Assembly: GCA_030427835.1 (NCBI GenBank)
Contig: JAUICN010000009.1
Span: 1 to 64,000, forward strand
Direction: 5' to 3'
Source: Polyangia bacterium
GTDB taxonomy: Bacteria; Myxococcota_A; Polyangia; Polyangiales; JAUICN01
DNA: 64,000 bases
Shown: piece by piece, positions 8,171 to 16,551 of the stretch
Numbering within the stretch: the stretch's first letter is position 1
Layout of the letters: every line of letters begins with the position of its first letter
Made by a program: the position numbers and the translations under genes
The notes under the pieces: generated by a model
The model's database searches: none
Seen by the model: the letters and a program-made list of their open reading frames with translations, nothing else
Told to the model about the DNA's origin: nothing

Positions 8171-10455
8171 AGTTTTGGGGTGTCTCGGTTCCTGTTGTTT
8201 CTGTGCTGTGCATTGGTGGGTTGTCCTATGCCCAGGAGGGTGAACCGCGGGAACGTGAAAATCAGGAAGCTGAACCCAGGGATGATGGGTGGATGTTGGA
8301 TGCGGTGGCCGTGGAGGCCGTGGCCGTGGACCCACACGCAGGTGGCGTTGCTGTGGTGGACGGTATTCGATCCCTGGGAGCGACCTCCCTGGTGACCGAG
8401 CAGGATCTAGAACAGGCGAACTACTCGGATCCTAACCGTGTGCTTTATCAGGTGCCTGGGGTCACCGTACGGGAGGAGGATGGCTTTGGGCTGCGCCCCA
8501 ACATCGGTATTCGTGGGGTGGATTCGGACCGGAGTAAAAAGGTGACACTGATGGAGGATGGGGTGCTGTTTGCGCCCGCTCCCTACTCGGCGCCTGCGGC
8601 GTATTACTTCCCCTCCATGGGGCGTGTGGTGGGCGTGGATGTGTACAAAGGTGCATCCACGTTGTTGTATGGTCCTGCCACGGTGGGTGGTGCGGTGGAT
8701 TTGCGGACGCGATCGATTCCTGAAACGGGGCAGGGGGCGCTGAACTTGGCCCTGGGCCGATTCGGGTCCAGGCGCGTGAATGCTCACATCGGTACCGGCT
8801 GGTCCTGGGGTGGTTTTGTTCTGGATGTGGCGGACATGGGCAGCCGTGGTTTTAAGACCCTGGATGTTACAGATGGGTTTACGGGGTTTACGCGCGATGA
8901 ACTGGTGTGGAAGGGGCAAGTGCACACCCCGCTCGATCGCGCGGTGGTGCACCGCGTGGGCGCAAAGATAGGTTACGGTTGGGAGCAATCCCGGGAGTCC
9001 TATTTGGGTCTTGAGGATGGGGACCTGAACCAGGATCCGAACCGCCGCTACGCTGCGGGACAGCGGGATCGAATGATCTGGCGCCGGTCACAAATCAACC
9101 TCCGCTACGAACTGGATACGGCGGTTTCAAACACACGGGTTGTGCTTTACAGAAACGATCTGGATCGGACCTGGCGGAGATTGGATCGGTTTCGGGACGG
9201 GCCTTCGCTGGTGGACACGTTACGGAGTCCGAGTGGTGTGCGGGAGGTGTACTACAACGTGCTCACGGGTACCCAGGATTCCGCCTCAGTATTGGACCCG
9301 GCCCAGGATCAGGAGGATCTCATTGTTACTAGCAACGAACGCACGTTCGTTTCCCGTGGGGTGCAGGCCACCCACCGAACAGAATTTGACGCCATGGGTG
9401 CGTTTCACGAAGTGGAGGTGGGCGTACGCCTGCACAACGACAGTGTTCAGCGCAATCACACGGAGCGAGGGTACCGAATGAGCGCTGGGCGATTGTCTTC
9501 GGATGGGCAATCCCAGGTTCAGGCCCGGGATGATTTGGGTGAGGCCACAGCGCTTTCAGCCTATCTATCCTACTTGCTTGAGATCGGGCGGTGGACGTGG
9601 GTTCCCTCGGCACGCACCGAGAGAATCTGGACAAGGTTTGAGGACGTTTTGGCGGTTGCGGAAACGGATCGAATCCAGCAGGTGTGGCTTCCTGGGATGC
9701 GGCTGCAACTGGATCGTGGAATGCCCTGGTCATTTTTCGGGGGCGTTCACCGCGGGTTTGCACCGGTGACCCCAGGGCAGGATAGGGCAGTGGATCCAGA
9801 AACGAGCTGGAACTACGAGTTGGGCGCCCGGTTGGACGTCCCGTTGGACGACGGTGGATGGACGGGTGAAGCCGTGGCGTTCGTGAACGACTACGGCAAC
9901 TTGTCAGGGCAATGCACCACGTCTTCGGGGTGCGGTACGGATCAGCTTGGGGAGCAGTTCAATGGGGGTGAAGCCCTGGTGTGGGGGCTTGAGCTTGCGT
10001 TGGCAAAGACGTTGGAGTTGAGCCATGGCCATCGGTTGACGGGCCAGGGGTCCTACACCTGGACCCGGGGGCAATTCGATACCGATTTTTCTTCCGACAA
10101 TCCCCTGTTCGGTGATGTCAGCGTTGGGGATAGGCTTCCTTATCTACCTGTGCATCGGGGGCAGCTGAGGGCCCTGTGGGAACAGGATAGGCTTTCGGCT
10201 GGGCTGGGAGCGACGGTGGTGGGCGAAATGCGTGAGCAGGCGGGGCAGGGTGAGCCTGAACCCGGGGCGCTTCCCTTGACGGATCGCTACGTACTGATGG
10301 ATGCCCAGGTTCGCGTTCGTGTGGGGGATCGTACCGAGTTCTCCTTGCGGGGTGAGAATCTTCTTAACCAACAGCCGATTGTGGCCCGACGCCCCTTCGG
10401 TGCTCGTACGGTACACCCCTTGCAAGTATGGGTGGGCATGGGTGTCGAGCTGTAG
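8167..10455 (+). CDS. TonB-dependent receptor, FecA-like
   Basis: A 762-residue outer-membrane receptor for TonB-energised uptake. The signal peptide ends at SYA (about residue 26). The plug domain carries SLVTEQDLEQANYSDPNRVL, PGVTVREEDGFGLRPNIGIRG, EDGVLFAPAPYSAPAAYYFP and YKGASTLLYGPATVGGAVDL, the arrangement seen in FecA-type receptors for ferric citrate and related chelates. The remainder is a beta-barrel rich in WELGA and FxxxRTERIW-like strands, with a C-terminal VWVGMGVEL strand. The ATG at 8167 overlaps the HTTM stop by ATGA and has GGTGGAGGG ahead of it. As last of the four uptake genes it is the likely transporter served by the DUF4856 and imelysin lipoproteins. Ligand not deducible; iron is favoured by context. 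Confidence 0.93.
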   Translation: MKFWGVSVPVVSVLCIGGLSYAQEGEPRERENQEAEPRDDGWMLDAVAVEAVAVDPHAGGVAVVDGIRSLGATSLVTEQDLEQANYSDPNRVLYQVPGVTVREEDGFGLRPNIGIRGVDSDRSKKVTLMEDGVLFAPAPYSAPAAYYFPSMGRVVGVDVYKGASTLLYGPATVGGAVDLRTRSIPETGQGALNLALGRFGSRRVNAHIGTGWSWGGFVLDVADMGSRGFKTLDVTDGFTGFTRDELVWKGQVHTPLDRAVVHRVGAKIGYGWEQSRESYLGLEDGDLNQDPNRRYAAGQRDRMIWRRSQINLRYELDTAVSNTRVVLYRNDLDRTWRRLDRFRDGPSLVDTLRSPSGVREVYYNVLTGTQDSASVLDPAQDQEDLIVTSNERTFVSRGVQATHRTEFDAMGAFHEVEVGVRLHNDSVQRNHTERGYRMSAGRLSSDGQSQVQARDDLGEATALSAYLSYLLEIGRWTWVPSARTERIWTRFEDVLAVAETDRIQQVWLPGMRLQLDRGMPWSFFGGVHRGFAPVTPGQDRAVDPETSWNYELGARLDVPLDDGGWTGEAVAFVNDYGNLSGQCTTSSGCGTDQLGEQFNGGEALVWGLELALAKTLELSHGHRLTGQGSYTWTRGQFDTDFSSDNPLFGDVSVGDRLPYLPVHRGQLRALWEQDRLSAGLGATVVGEMREQAGQGEPEPGALPLTDRYVLMDAQVRVRVGDRTEFSLRGENLLNQQPIVARRPFGARTVHPLQVWVGMGVEL

Positions 10456-10479
10456 ACTAGGCTGTGCTAGTTCTGGTGG

Positions 10480-11817
10480 ATGGAGGAGCGACCCGAAGTT
10501 TCGGCGATTGAGGCCCTTGCGCTACGTCGGTTGATTGCGCTTCGGTGGTGGGCGGTGCTTCTTGGCGGAGTTGGGGGAGCGGTCGCCTGGTGGATGGATG
10601 TGGTGAGCGCCGGCCCTGTGGTTCTCTGGGTGCCGTTGTCGATTCTGGTGGCGAGCAATGTGGCTCTGTCCCGCTGGGTGGGAGCTCAGGTTTCTGAAAC
10701 GGTGCTTGTGGGAGTGCTGGTGCTGGATGCGGCCGTGCTCACCGTGGCCCTGTGGAACACGGGCGGTGCGTCGAACCCCTTTACGGTGCTTTACATCGTA
10801 GAGGTGGCCGTGGCCGCCCTTGTGCTCCGCGCCCCCTGGTCCTGGGTGGTGACCGCGGGGGCCGGGCTTGGTTACGGGCTACTCTTTGTGCTTCCGGGTT
10901 CAACAGATGGTTCCGGCCACGGGATGCCGCACCATGGTATGGAACATCACGCGACTGCACACCAGGCGACTGCACACCAGGCGACGGGGTACCAGGGCAT
11001 GGAACAAAGTGGTGTGGTAGCGTCGTTTGAGACCCATTTGTACGGCATGTTGGTCGCCTTTTCCGTTGCAGCGGTGGCGATTCTTGTGGTGGTGCAGTGG
11101 TTGGTACGGGATCTTCGGCAACGGGAGCACGCGTTGGAGAGTGCCCAACAAGCGGCTTTTCGTGCCAAGCGTTTGGCGGCGGTCAGTGCCATGGCGGCAG
11201 GTGCCGCCCACGAACTGGGAAGCCCCCTGGGTACGCTTAAGCTGATCTCTTCTGAGTTGATAGGGATGGTGGATCAGCCGACGGATCGGTTTTGCAAAGA
11301 AGTGCGGCTGTTGGATCAGGAGGTGGACCGTTGCCAGAACATTCTCTCCCAAATGGGGATTGAGGCGGGTCAGCTTCATGGAGAGCCCCCGGGGAGGATT
11401 CAGGTGTCCGACTTGGTTGGCCGGGCCATGGCGGGCACAACGGACGGTACGCGTGTTGTGCCTACGCTTCCTGAGGAGGGTGTGGAGTTGCGAATTCCCG
11501 TTCAGGCCATGGTTCGGGCACTTACCAACCTGTTACAAAACGGTTTGGATGCCTCTGGGTCAGAGCAAGAGGTTGCCCTTCAGGTGGAAGTGGATCCTGA
11601 TCGGGTGCGGTTTGTGGTGCTGGATTCGGGTCGAGGGATGGCACCTGGGGTTCTGGCACGGAGCCGTGAGCCATTTTTCTCCACCAAGACACAGCATCGG
11701 GGCATGGGTTTGGGTTTGTTTGTGGTGCAGAGTCTCGCCGATCACCTGGGTGGTGAGTTGATGTTGAATTCTAGTGTGGGCAAGGGCACCCGTGCTTGTT
11801 TGGGGATTCCGCGGTGA
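10480..11817 (+). CDS. RegB/PrrB-type redox sensor histidine kinase with His-rich periplasmic loop
   Basis: A 445-residue membrane histidine kinase. Six membrane helices occupy roughly residues 20-208. RegB hallmarks are present: the quinone-site motif GGASNPF (95-101) after helix 3, the H-box AAHELGSPLGTL with His244, and DRCQNIL with Cys285, which aligns with the redox-active cysteine of RegB. The C-terminal ATPase domain has DSGRGM and GMGLGLFVV. Between helices 5 and 6 (about 141-186, predicted periplasmic) there is an extra segment with seven histidines and several Met within about 30 residues, partly a repeat of HQATA; this is unlike standard RegB and suggests metal binding. It starts 24 bp after the TonB receptor and its stop overlaps the regulator gene (GTGA). 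Confidence 0.9.
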   Translation: MEERPEVSAIEALALRRLIALRWWAVLLGGVGGAVAWWMDVVSAGPVVLWVPLSILVASNVALSRWVGAQVSETVLVGVLVLDAAVLTVALWNTGGASNPFTVLYIVEVAVAALVLRAPWSWVVTAGAGLGYGLLFVLPGSTDGSGHGMPHHGMEHHATAHQATAHQATGYQGMEQSGVVASFETHLYGMLVAFSVAAVAILVVVQWLVRDLRQREHALESAQQAAFRAKRLAAVSAMAAGAAHELGSPLGTLKLISSELIGMVDQPTDRFCKEVRLLDQEVDRCQNILSQMGIEAGQLHGEPPGRIQVSDLVGRAMAGTTDGTRVVPTLPEEGVELRIPVQAMVRALTNLLQNGLDASGSEQEVALQVEVDPDRVRFVVLDSGRGMAPGVLARSREPFFSTKTQHRGMGLGLFVVQSLADHLGGELMLNSSVGKGTRACLGIPR

Positions 11818-12434
11818 GCACCTCTGAAGCAAAGCCACGCCAGGTGCGTGTGTTGGTTGTGGAAGATGATCACGTGTTCCGTGAGCGTCTGGTCTATTCT
11901 TTGGAACGGTGCGGCCACAGGGTAGTGGCCACTGGAACTGCGGGGGACGCGCTAGGCTACGCGCAGCGGCATCCTGTGGATCGTGCCATTGTGGATTTAC
12001 GGCTTCCCGATATGGGTGGACTTGAACTCGTGCCCCGCCTGCTCGAATGCCGACCCACATTGCAAGTGCTCGTGCTCACCGGATACGGGAGCATTGCCAC
12101 GGCGCTTGAGGCGGTGCGACTGGGTGCGGGTCACTACCTGACCAAGCCAGTCACCGCGGAGCAGATTGAGGATGCCTTTGCGCAGATGGATGAGGGCCCT
12201 GCGGATGGGAATTCTGCGGACGGGAATTCTAGGAGCGGGGATCCAGCGAGTGGAAATTTTGCTGGGACTGAGATGGATACCGGTGATGTTCCATCCCTTG
12301 CGAGGGTGGAGTGGGAGCATATTCAGCGGGTGCTGCAGGATTGTGGTGGAAATATTACCCATGCGGCCGAGCTTTTGGGGATTCACCGGCGTTCCTTGCA
12401 ACGTAAGTTGCAGAAGTTGCCGTCGCGTCGGTAG
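11814..12434 (+). CDS. RegA/PrrA-type response regulator
   Basis: A 206-residue two-component regulator starting at GTG 11814, which overlaps the kinase stop. The receiver domain has the acidic pair in VVEDDHVF, the phospho-acceptor Asp in AIVDLRLPDMGG, and the Thr/Lys switch residues (VLTGYGS, LTKPV). The C-terminal Fis-type helix-turn-helix (NITHAAELLGIHRRSLQRKL) is that of RegA/PrrA/ActR. The linker between domains is longer than in classical RegA because of an in-phase 15-bp repeat encoding ADGNS twice followed by degenerate copies. It is presumably phosphorylated by the preceding kinase and may control the upstream uptake operon, the neighbouring envelope genes, or respiration genes as in purple bacteria. 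Confidence 0.93.
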   Translation: MSTSEAKPRQVRVLVVEDDHVFRERLVYSLERCGHRVVATGTAGDALGYAQRHPVDRAIVDLRLPDMGGLELVPRLLECRPTLQVLVLTGYGSIATALEAVRLGAGHYLTKPVTAEQIEDAFAQMDEGPADGNSADGNSRSGDPASGNFAGTEMDTGDVPSLARVEWEHIQRVLQDCGGNITHAAELLGIHRRSLQRKLQKLPSRR

Positions 12435-12457
12435 TGCGGATGTTCGTGGTCTGCGGC

Positions 12458-13312
12458 TCAACGAACGTAGTTGAGCCAGAGTTGGGCTGCCACATCGTAG
12501 TTTCTGGTTGCGGTGACGGGAATGAGGGGGCCTCCTTCGATGGACCAGTTGGAGTTCAGGAACCTTCGGATTGTGGGAGCCACTTGCAGCGTGGTGGATC
12601 CTTCCCTTGGAAGGTTGGCGATGGGTTGGGTGGGGCTACGCAGGTGGGTTTGGGCAAAGAGCTGTACGTTAAACCCCAACGCTGGGCGAGCTTCCGAAGT
12701 GAACAGGGGGGTCCAGGTTGCGCCGTAGTTGATTCGAAGACCTGCATTGCCCCGTGGAGCACCTTCCACTCCTAGGGTCCAGGTAACTCGGTGTCGGGGC
12801 GCAAGGGTGTGAATCAGGTTTGTGGTTAGGCGTGTCCAGGGATTCGGTTGGGTCGAAAGGTTGTGTGCGACCCCCGGAGCGATGGCTTCGGCCCAATAAG
12901 CCACGTGTAGGGATGGGGACCATGGGTGTTGCAAGCCAATACCTAGGCTTGGATCCAGGGAGCGGGTTTTGGCTTCGTTTGTGGATTGCCACGTGTGTGG
13001 AACCGTGGCGACCGCGCTCCAATGGGGTGTGAGAGCGATGGCTGCACTCCACTGGGCTTGGTAGGTTCCTGTTCTTTGTGACGGGCTGTTGCTTGTACCC
13101 AGGGAGCCCCAGGTCCCCCATCGCAGTTGGTAGGGTGTGCTGCGGGACGTGTGCCCTGTGGTGAGGGCCATGGGTGACCCAATCCCCGTGGCCGTGGGGA
13201 GACCCGTGAGTGGCGCGCTGGGTACAGGAATGGGGTCGCCATGGTGGGCGTTCGAGACCGGGGCCCAAGTCAACCATGCGGCGAAGAAAGCTATGGCGCT
13301 GGCGCGTACCAC
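12458..13312 (-). CDS. outer-membrane beta-barrel protein, possible metal-linked
   Basis: A 284-residue secreted protein with a signal peptide cut around SNA, leaving a mature N-terminus HHGDPIPVP. The rest alternates strands and turns (YQLRWGTWGSLG, YQAQWSAAIALTPHWSAVATVPHTW, LRINYGATWTPL, ALGFNVQLFAQTHL, YDVAAQLWLNYVR), a pattern of an outer-membrane beta-barrel such as the transporter/porin-like families seen beside copper or zinc genes. It converges with the regulator gene, 23 bp apart. An exposed His-His at the mature N-terminus can coordinate copper or nickel, and the adjacent sensor has a His-rich loop, so a metal connection is plausible but unproven. Family not named with certainty. 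Confidence 0.7.
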   Translation of the reverse strand: MVRASAIAFFAAWLTWAPVSNAHHGDPIPVPSAPLTGLPTATGIGSPMALTTGHTSRSTPYQLRWGTWGSLGTSNSPSQRTGTYQAQWSAAIALTPHWSAVATVPHTWQSTNEAKTRSLDPSLGIGLQHPWSPSLHVAYWAEAIAPGVAHNLSTQPNPWTRLTTNLIHTLAPRHRVTWTLGVEGAPRGNAGLRINYGATWTPLFTSEARPALGFNVQLFAQTHLRSPTQPIANLPREGSTTLQVAPTIRRFLNSNWSIEGGPLIPVTATRNYDVAAQLWLNYVR

Positions 13313-13400
13313 GGTGCCGTTTATGGAGGTGGTGGTGTTCGGGCACCATGTGGCATTTTGTCGCCGTGCGGTTCAGGGCTTTTTGGTCGGCCTCTCCTGG

Positions 13401-13676
13401 TTATGGTCCTGCGGGAAAGAAGCGAGCGAGGAACTGTACGAGCACCAGAATGGGAACGAGCAACGCGGCCATGGGAGTGAGCAGCGATAGGAACGGGTAG
13501 AATCCCGTGGGGAGGAAATCCAACTGCATTTCCGTAATGGCTTTGTACGGTCCGCTGTAAGTCACCATCCAATAAATAGGAGGAACCACGCCTGCCAACA
13601 GGAGTGGGCCTCGGATCCAACCAGGAACTCGGGTCGATCGGTTCCGGATGCGTTCAAAGGTTTCGGGCAGGGACAC
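13401..13676 (-). CDS. small hypothetical membrane protein
   Basis: A 91-residue protein from a GTG start with two predicted membrane helices (GPLLLAGVVPPIYWMVTY and FLSLLTPMAALLVPILVLVQF). No recognised family. It lies 88 bp upstream of the outer-membrane protein gene on the same strand and could be cotranscribed with it. Confidence 0.55.
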   Translation of the reverse strand: MSLPETFERIRNRSTRVPGWIRGPLLLAGVVPPIYWMVTYSGPYKAITEMQLDFLPTGFYPFLSLLTPMAALLVPILVLVQFLARFFPAGP

Positions 13677-13752
13677 CGCGCAAGTGTACCCGAGCGGGCT
13701 TCCATGGTGAAGCCTCTCGAATGTCTATTGTGTTGCTCCCTGGGGAACAGCA

Positions 13753-14574
13753 CTATTTGGAGATGGATGCGGTCCAGGATCCTTCGATGCAGAGGGAATC
13801 CGGTGTACGGGTGTTTTCTCCCGTGAGCGGGTGGGAGGGATCGCTGGCGATACTAAATGTACCGTGGGGGAGGTTGATCTGAGTCTTTACAACTACCCGT
13901 GCGCCGAGGGCTTGATTGTTGCACTCGAAATCCAAGATGATGTGGCCGCTGTCGTTGAAGTCCCAGTTGGCGCATAGGTGTTTGGTGGATAGCTCTTGAA
14001 GCATGGGCGGGTTTGAACTGCGGCTATTGCTACCGGTACAGGTGCTGGCTAGGGTTTTCGGAGCACCGTCGCCACAGAAAACCTCCACAATGGCTGTGCC
14101 GTAGGTCCAGGTGTAGTCCCAGTCAAAACGTACGGAAGATCCGGTGGCGCCCAGGTTGGGAAGATCGATGGCCCAGGCGAACTTGTCGTCGTGCTCAAAA
14201 CGGGTTGATTGGGAAACCATGGCTGCACCACTTGCGGGGGCGGTGACGTCGCCAAGTTCAACGGGGGTGTTCCAGTTGCCGCCCGAGGGATCGGTTTTGT
14301 CGCACATGCACACTCCCACGTTGTTGCCGTCGTTGAGGCAGCTTTTTCCTCGAGTGCAATCTGGAGTACAGGTCACTGCGACAACCGCGGCATCTCCGGC
14401 ATCCACGGAACTGTCTGTTACGGAGCCGTCATCTATCATTCCAGCGTCCACCGTGATGTTTGGAGTGCCTGAGCTTCCGGATCCTCCACAGGCCACAAGT
14501 GCGGCCACAGGGGCCATAAGCAGGCCAATTTGAAGGGTGGAAAGCAGCAGTTCTTTGGAACGGGTCATCATCAA
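13753..14574 (-). CDS. DAG-linker lipoprotein, paralogue of the next gene
   Basis: A 273-residue lipoprotein (lipobox ALVAC) followed by a low-complexity Asp/Ala/Gly/Ser linker (VDAGMIDDGSVTDSSVDAG), a hallmark of myxobacterial-type surface lipoproteins. A Cys-rich segment (CTPDCTRGKSCLNDGNNVGVC) resembles an EGF- or thrombospondin-like disulfide knot. The C-terminal domain shares with the neighbouring protein the blocks DLPNLGATGSSVRFDWDYTW, ASTCTG, FNDSGHI-LDFEC, LPHGTF and TRTPDSLCI. Function unknown; export and surface location are inferred from the lipobox. Downstream of its paralogue with a 147-bp gap, so probably a tandem duplicate. Confidence 0.85.
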   Translation of the reverse strand: MMMTRSKELLLSTLQIGLLMAPVAALVACGGSGSSGTPNITVDAGMIDDGSVTDSSVDAGDAAVVAVTCTPDCTRGKSCLNDGNNVGVCMCDKTDPSGGNWNTPVELGDVTAPASGAAMVSQSTRFEHDDKFAWAIDLPNLGATGSSVRFDWDYTWTYGTAIVEVFCGDGAPKTLASTCTGSNSRSSNPPMLQELSTKHLCANWDFNDSGHIILDFECNNQALGARVVVKTQINLPHGTFSIASDPSHPLTGENTRTPDSLCIEGSWTASISK

Positions 14575-14708
14575 GTAAGCCTAGCTCATATCCTGAGGAA
14601 GGAAAATGATGCAGTGCGGCGCGCAGGATAGGCTGGTGTGACCATATTTGTAGGATTCCAGCTCTGGCGGCATGTGGTTCTGTTTGTTCTGTGGGGTTTT
14701 CTGACCAA

Positions 14709-14728
14709 GGGCATTTTCTCACTACTGG
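14709..14728 (-). repeat. 20-nt dispersed motif, copy 1
   Basis: On the minus strand this reads CCAGTAGTGAGAAAATGCCC and spans the stop codon (TAG) of the lipoprotein gene. It matches the copy at 26134-26153 at 19 of 20 bases, both in the same orientation and each beside a minus-strand lipoprotein gene. The role is unknown. Confidence 0.5.
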
Positions 14729-15573
14729 GTGAGCGAGAGATAGGCTGCCCATCTTCCGTCGATGCATAGGGAATCGGGTGTTCTCGTGGGTTGACCGGCG
14801 AACGGGTGTGTCGGGTTTTTTACCTGGAAGGTGCCATGGGGGATATCGAACTTTGTTTTTAGTACCGCGGTGACGCCGTCTTCAGGGAACTCGCACTCGA
14901 AATCCAAGAAAATGTGTCCCGAGTCATTGAAACCTAGGGTTGTGCAGGAGTGGGTGAGGGAACCCACGGTAAGGTATGGATCTGCTCCGAAACGGTTTTT
15001 GGTGCCCGTGCAGGTCGATGCGGATGTCTTGAGTAGGCCCCTGTTGCATCGGATTTGAATCTCGGAGTTGCCATAGGTCCATGTGTAGTCCCAAATGAAG
15101 CCCACAGAGGACCCTGGTCCCCCCAGGTTGGGGAGATCCAGGGACCAGCCGATGGAGTTGTCGTGTTCAAACCGAACGGGTTGTTCCACGATTCGCGTGG
15201 TGCCCGGCTGTACAGTGAAGGTGCCGACCGGGTCGGGCGTGAGCCAGGTGCCCGCGGAGGAGTTGCATTCGCAGATCCCAAAGTTGTCCCCGTCGTTGTC
15301 ATCCACGCAATCTCGGCCACGCGTGGTGCAGTCGTAGTCGCAGGTGAGTGCCGTGAGCGCCGCGTCCACAGCACCGTCGACTGTGGCGTCGACAGCACCG
15401 TCGACTGTGCTGTCCTGGAGGCCAGCAGCGTCCCCGGAAGCATCCCCCAATCCACCGTCATTGAGATTTCCGGCATCTAGGGGGCCGCCTGGGCTGGGCT
15501 TGCTTGAGCCATCACAGGCCAGGAGGGAGATGCTGATCAGAACAAGGGCAATGGAATTCAAATGTGAGCGCAT
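14722..15573 (-). CDS. DAG-linker lipoprotein, paralogue of the preceding gene
   Basis: A 283-residue lipoprotein (lipobox SLLAC, about residue 20) with an extended linker rich in DAG, DGG and a near-exact repeat of VDGAVDAT encoded by 24-bp units. A Cys-rich knot (CDYDCTTRGRDCVDDNDGD) and the same C-terminal domain as its neighbour follow, with shared blocks DLPNLGGPGSSVGFIWDYTW, ASTCTGTKNR, FNDSGHIFLDFEC, IPHGTFQV and TRTPDSLCIDGRW. The two proteins keep spacing and Cys positions, so disulfides are probably conserved. No function can be assigned. Confidence 0.85.
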   Translation of the reverse strand: MRSHLNSIALVLISISLLACDGSSKPSPGGPLDAGNLNDGGLGDASGDAAGLQDSTVDGAVDATVDGAVDAALTALTCDYDCTTRGRDCVDDNDGDNFGICECNSSAGTWLTPDPVGTFTVQPGTTRIVEQPVRFEHDNSIGWSLDLPNLGGPGSSVGFIWDYTWTYGNSEIQIRCNRGLLKTSASTCTGTKNRFGADPYLTVGSLTHSCTTLGFNDSGHIFLDFECEFPEDGVTAVLKTKFDIPHGTFQVKNPTHPFAGQPTRTPDSLCIDGRWAAYLSLTQ

Positions 15574-15692
15574 ATGCCCCTGGATCTAGCGCCAAAGACG
15601 GCCTTCAGCCAGTTGAGTCTCTTTTTCTCCATATTTTGAGGATCTCTGCCCCTGCTTAAAACGATTGATATGTGAGTCCTTCTTCGGCGCGT

Positions 15693-15725
15693 GTGACCTG
15701 GGGCCCTGTTGCCCCGGGAGGTCAC
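15693..15725 (+). other. hairpin in the pdxJ leader
   Basis: GTGACCT...GGGGC is followed, after CCTGTT, by GCCCC...GGGAGGTCAC, giving a 12-bp stem with a 3-base bulge, 18 bases ahead of the pdxJ start. It might act on the leader transcript or be part of a longer N-terminal reading; no T-run follows, so it is not a simple terminator. Confidence 0.4.
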
Positions 15726-15743
15726 CGGGTCAACACTGGGGTC

Positions 15744-16487
15744 ATGGCTGTGAAGTTGAGTGTCAACGTGAACAAGATCGCTACGTTGCGAAATGCGCGG
15801 GGGGGCAGTGAGCCGTCGGTTGCGCTGTTTGCGCGCCGGGCCCTGCAGTTTGGTGCCCATGGGATTACGGTTCATCCACGGCCCGACGAGCGGCATATTC
15901 GCGCGTCCGATGTGCACGTCCTTGGGAAGATGCTTCAGGAGAATGAGTTTCAGGGACGGGAGTTCAACATCGAGGGGTATCCCGATGATCGGTATCTGAA
16001 TCTTGTGGAGGAGGTGCGCCCCACCCAGGCGACGCTTGTGCCCGACGGCCCTGATGTGTTGACGAGCAATGCGGGTTGGGATGTGGTTGGCCAGCGGGCG
16101 ATGTTGCAGGGCGTGGTTGCGCGGATCCAGGCCATGGGGGTTCGGGTATCGCTTTTTGTGGACCCTGAAGTTTCGCAGGTGCGTGCTGCGAAGGATGTGG
16201 GGGCCGATCGAATTGAGTTGTACACGGGGCCCTATGCTGAAGCGTTTGCACATGGGGAAACGGAAGCTTCCTACGACCGGTACGTGAAGGCCGCTTCCTG
16301 CGCGGTGGACGTTGGCGTTGGCGTAAATGCGGGGCACGACCTGGATGTGGAAAACCTTTGGTTGATCAAGGATTTGCCGGGTATCGAGGAAGTGTCCATA
16401 GGCCATGCGCTGGTCTGTCACGCTTTGGTTGTTGGGTGGGAAGCTGCCATCAAGGCCTATCTTGATGTGCTTTCCCCTGTGTCCTAG
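15744..16487 (+). CDS. pdxJ: pyridoxine 5'-phosphate synthase
   Basis: A 247-residue cytoplasmic TIM-barrel enzyme that condenses 1-deoxyxylulose 5-phosphate with 3-amino-1-hydroxyacetone 1-phosphate to pyridoxine 5'-phosphate in vitamin B6 synthesis. Diagnostic segments are LSVNVNKIATLRNARGG at the N-terminus, HGITVHPRPDERHIR (catalytic His/Arg region), EFNIEGYPDD, VRPTQATLVPD, VSLFVDPE, RIELYTGPYAEAF, VGVNAGHDLDVENL and EVSIGHALVCHAL. The ATG at 15744 gives the usual family start; an upstream in-frame extension exists but contains the hairpin and lacks conservation. Divergent from the lipoprotein genes and convergent with sspB. Confidence 0.97.
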   Translation: MAVKLSVNVNKIATLRNARGGSEPSVALFARRALQFGAHGITVHPRPDERHIRASDVHVLGKMLQENEFQGREFNIEGYPDDRYLNLVEEVRPTQATLVPDGPDVLTSNAGWDVVGQRAMLQGVVARIQAMGVRVSLFVDPEVSQVRAAKDVGADRIELYTGPYAEAFAHGETEASYDRYVKAASCAVDVGVGVNAGHDLDVENLWLIKDLPGIEEVSIGHALVCHALVVGWEAAIKAYLDVLSPVS

Positions 16488-16510
16488 GCGCCCCTGTTGG
16501 CTGTATTCAC

Positions 16511-16549
16511 TTCACGGTGTCTGCTTCACGGTGTCTGCTTCACGACGCC
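16511..16549. repeat. 14-bp tandem repeat 3' of sspB
   Basis: TTCACGGTGTCTGC is repeated at 16511-16524 and 16525-16538, with a partial third copy from 16539. It lies just beyond the stop codons of the convergent pdxJ and sspB genes and contains no terminator-like T-run. Confidence 0.7.
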
Positions 16550-16551
16550 GT

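Noticed and set aside
15672-15743. N-terminal extension of PdxJ
   Set aside because: Adds 24 residues not found in the family and passes through the leader hairpin.
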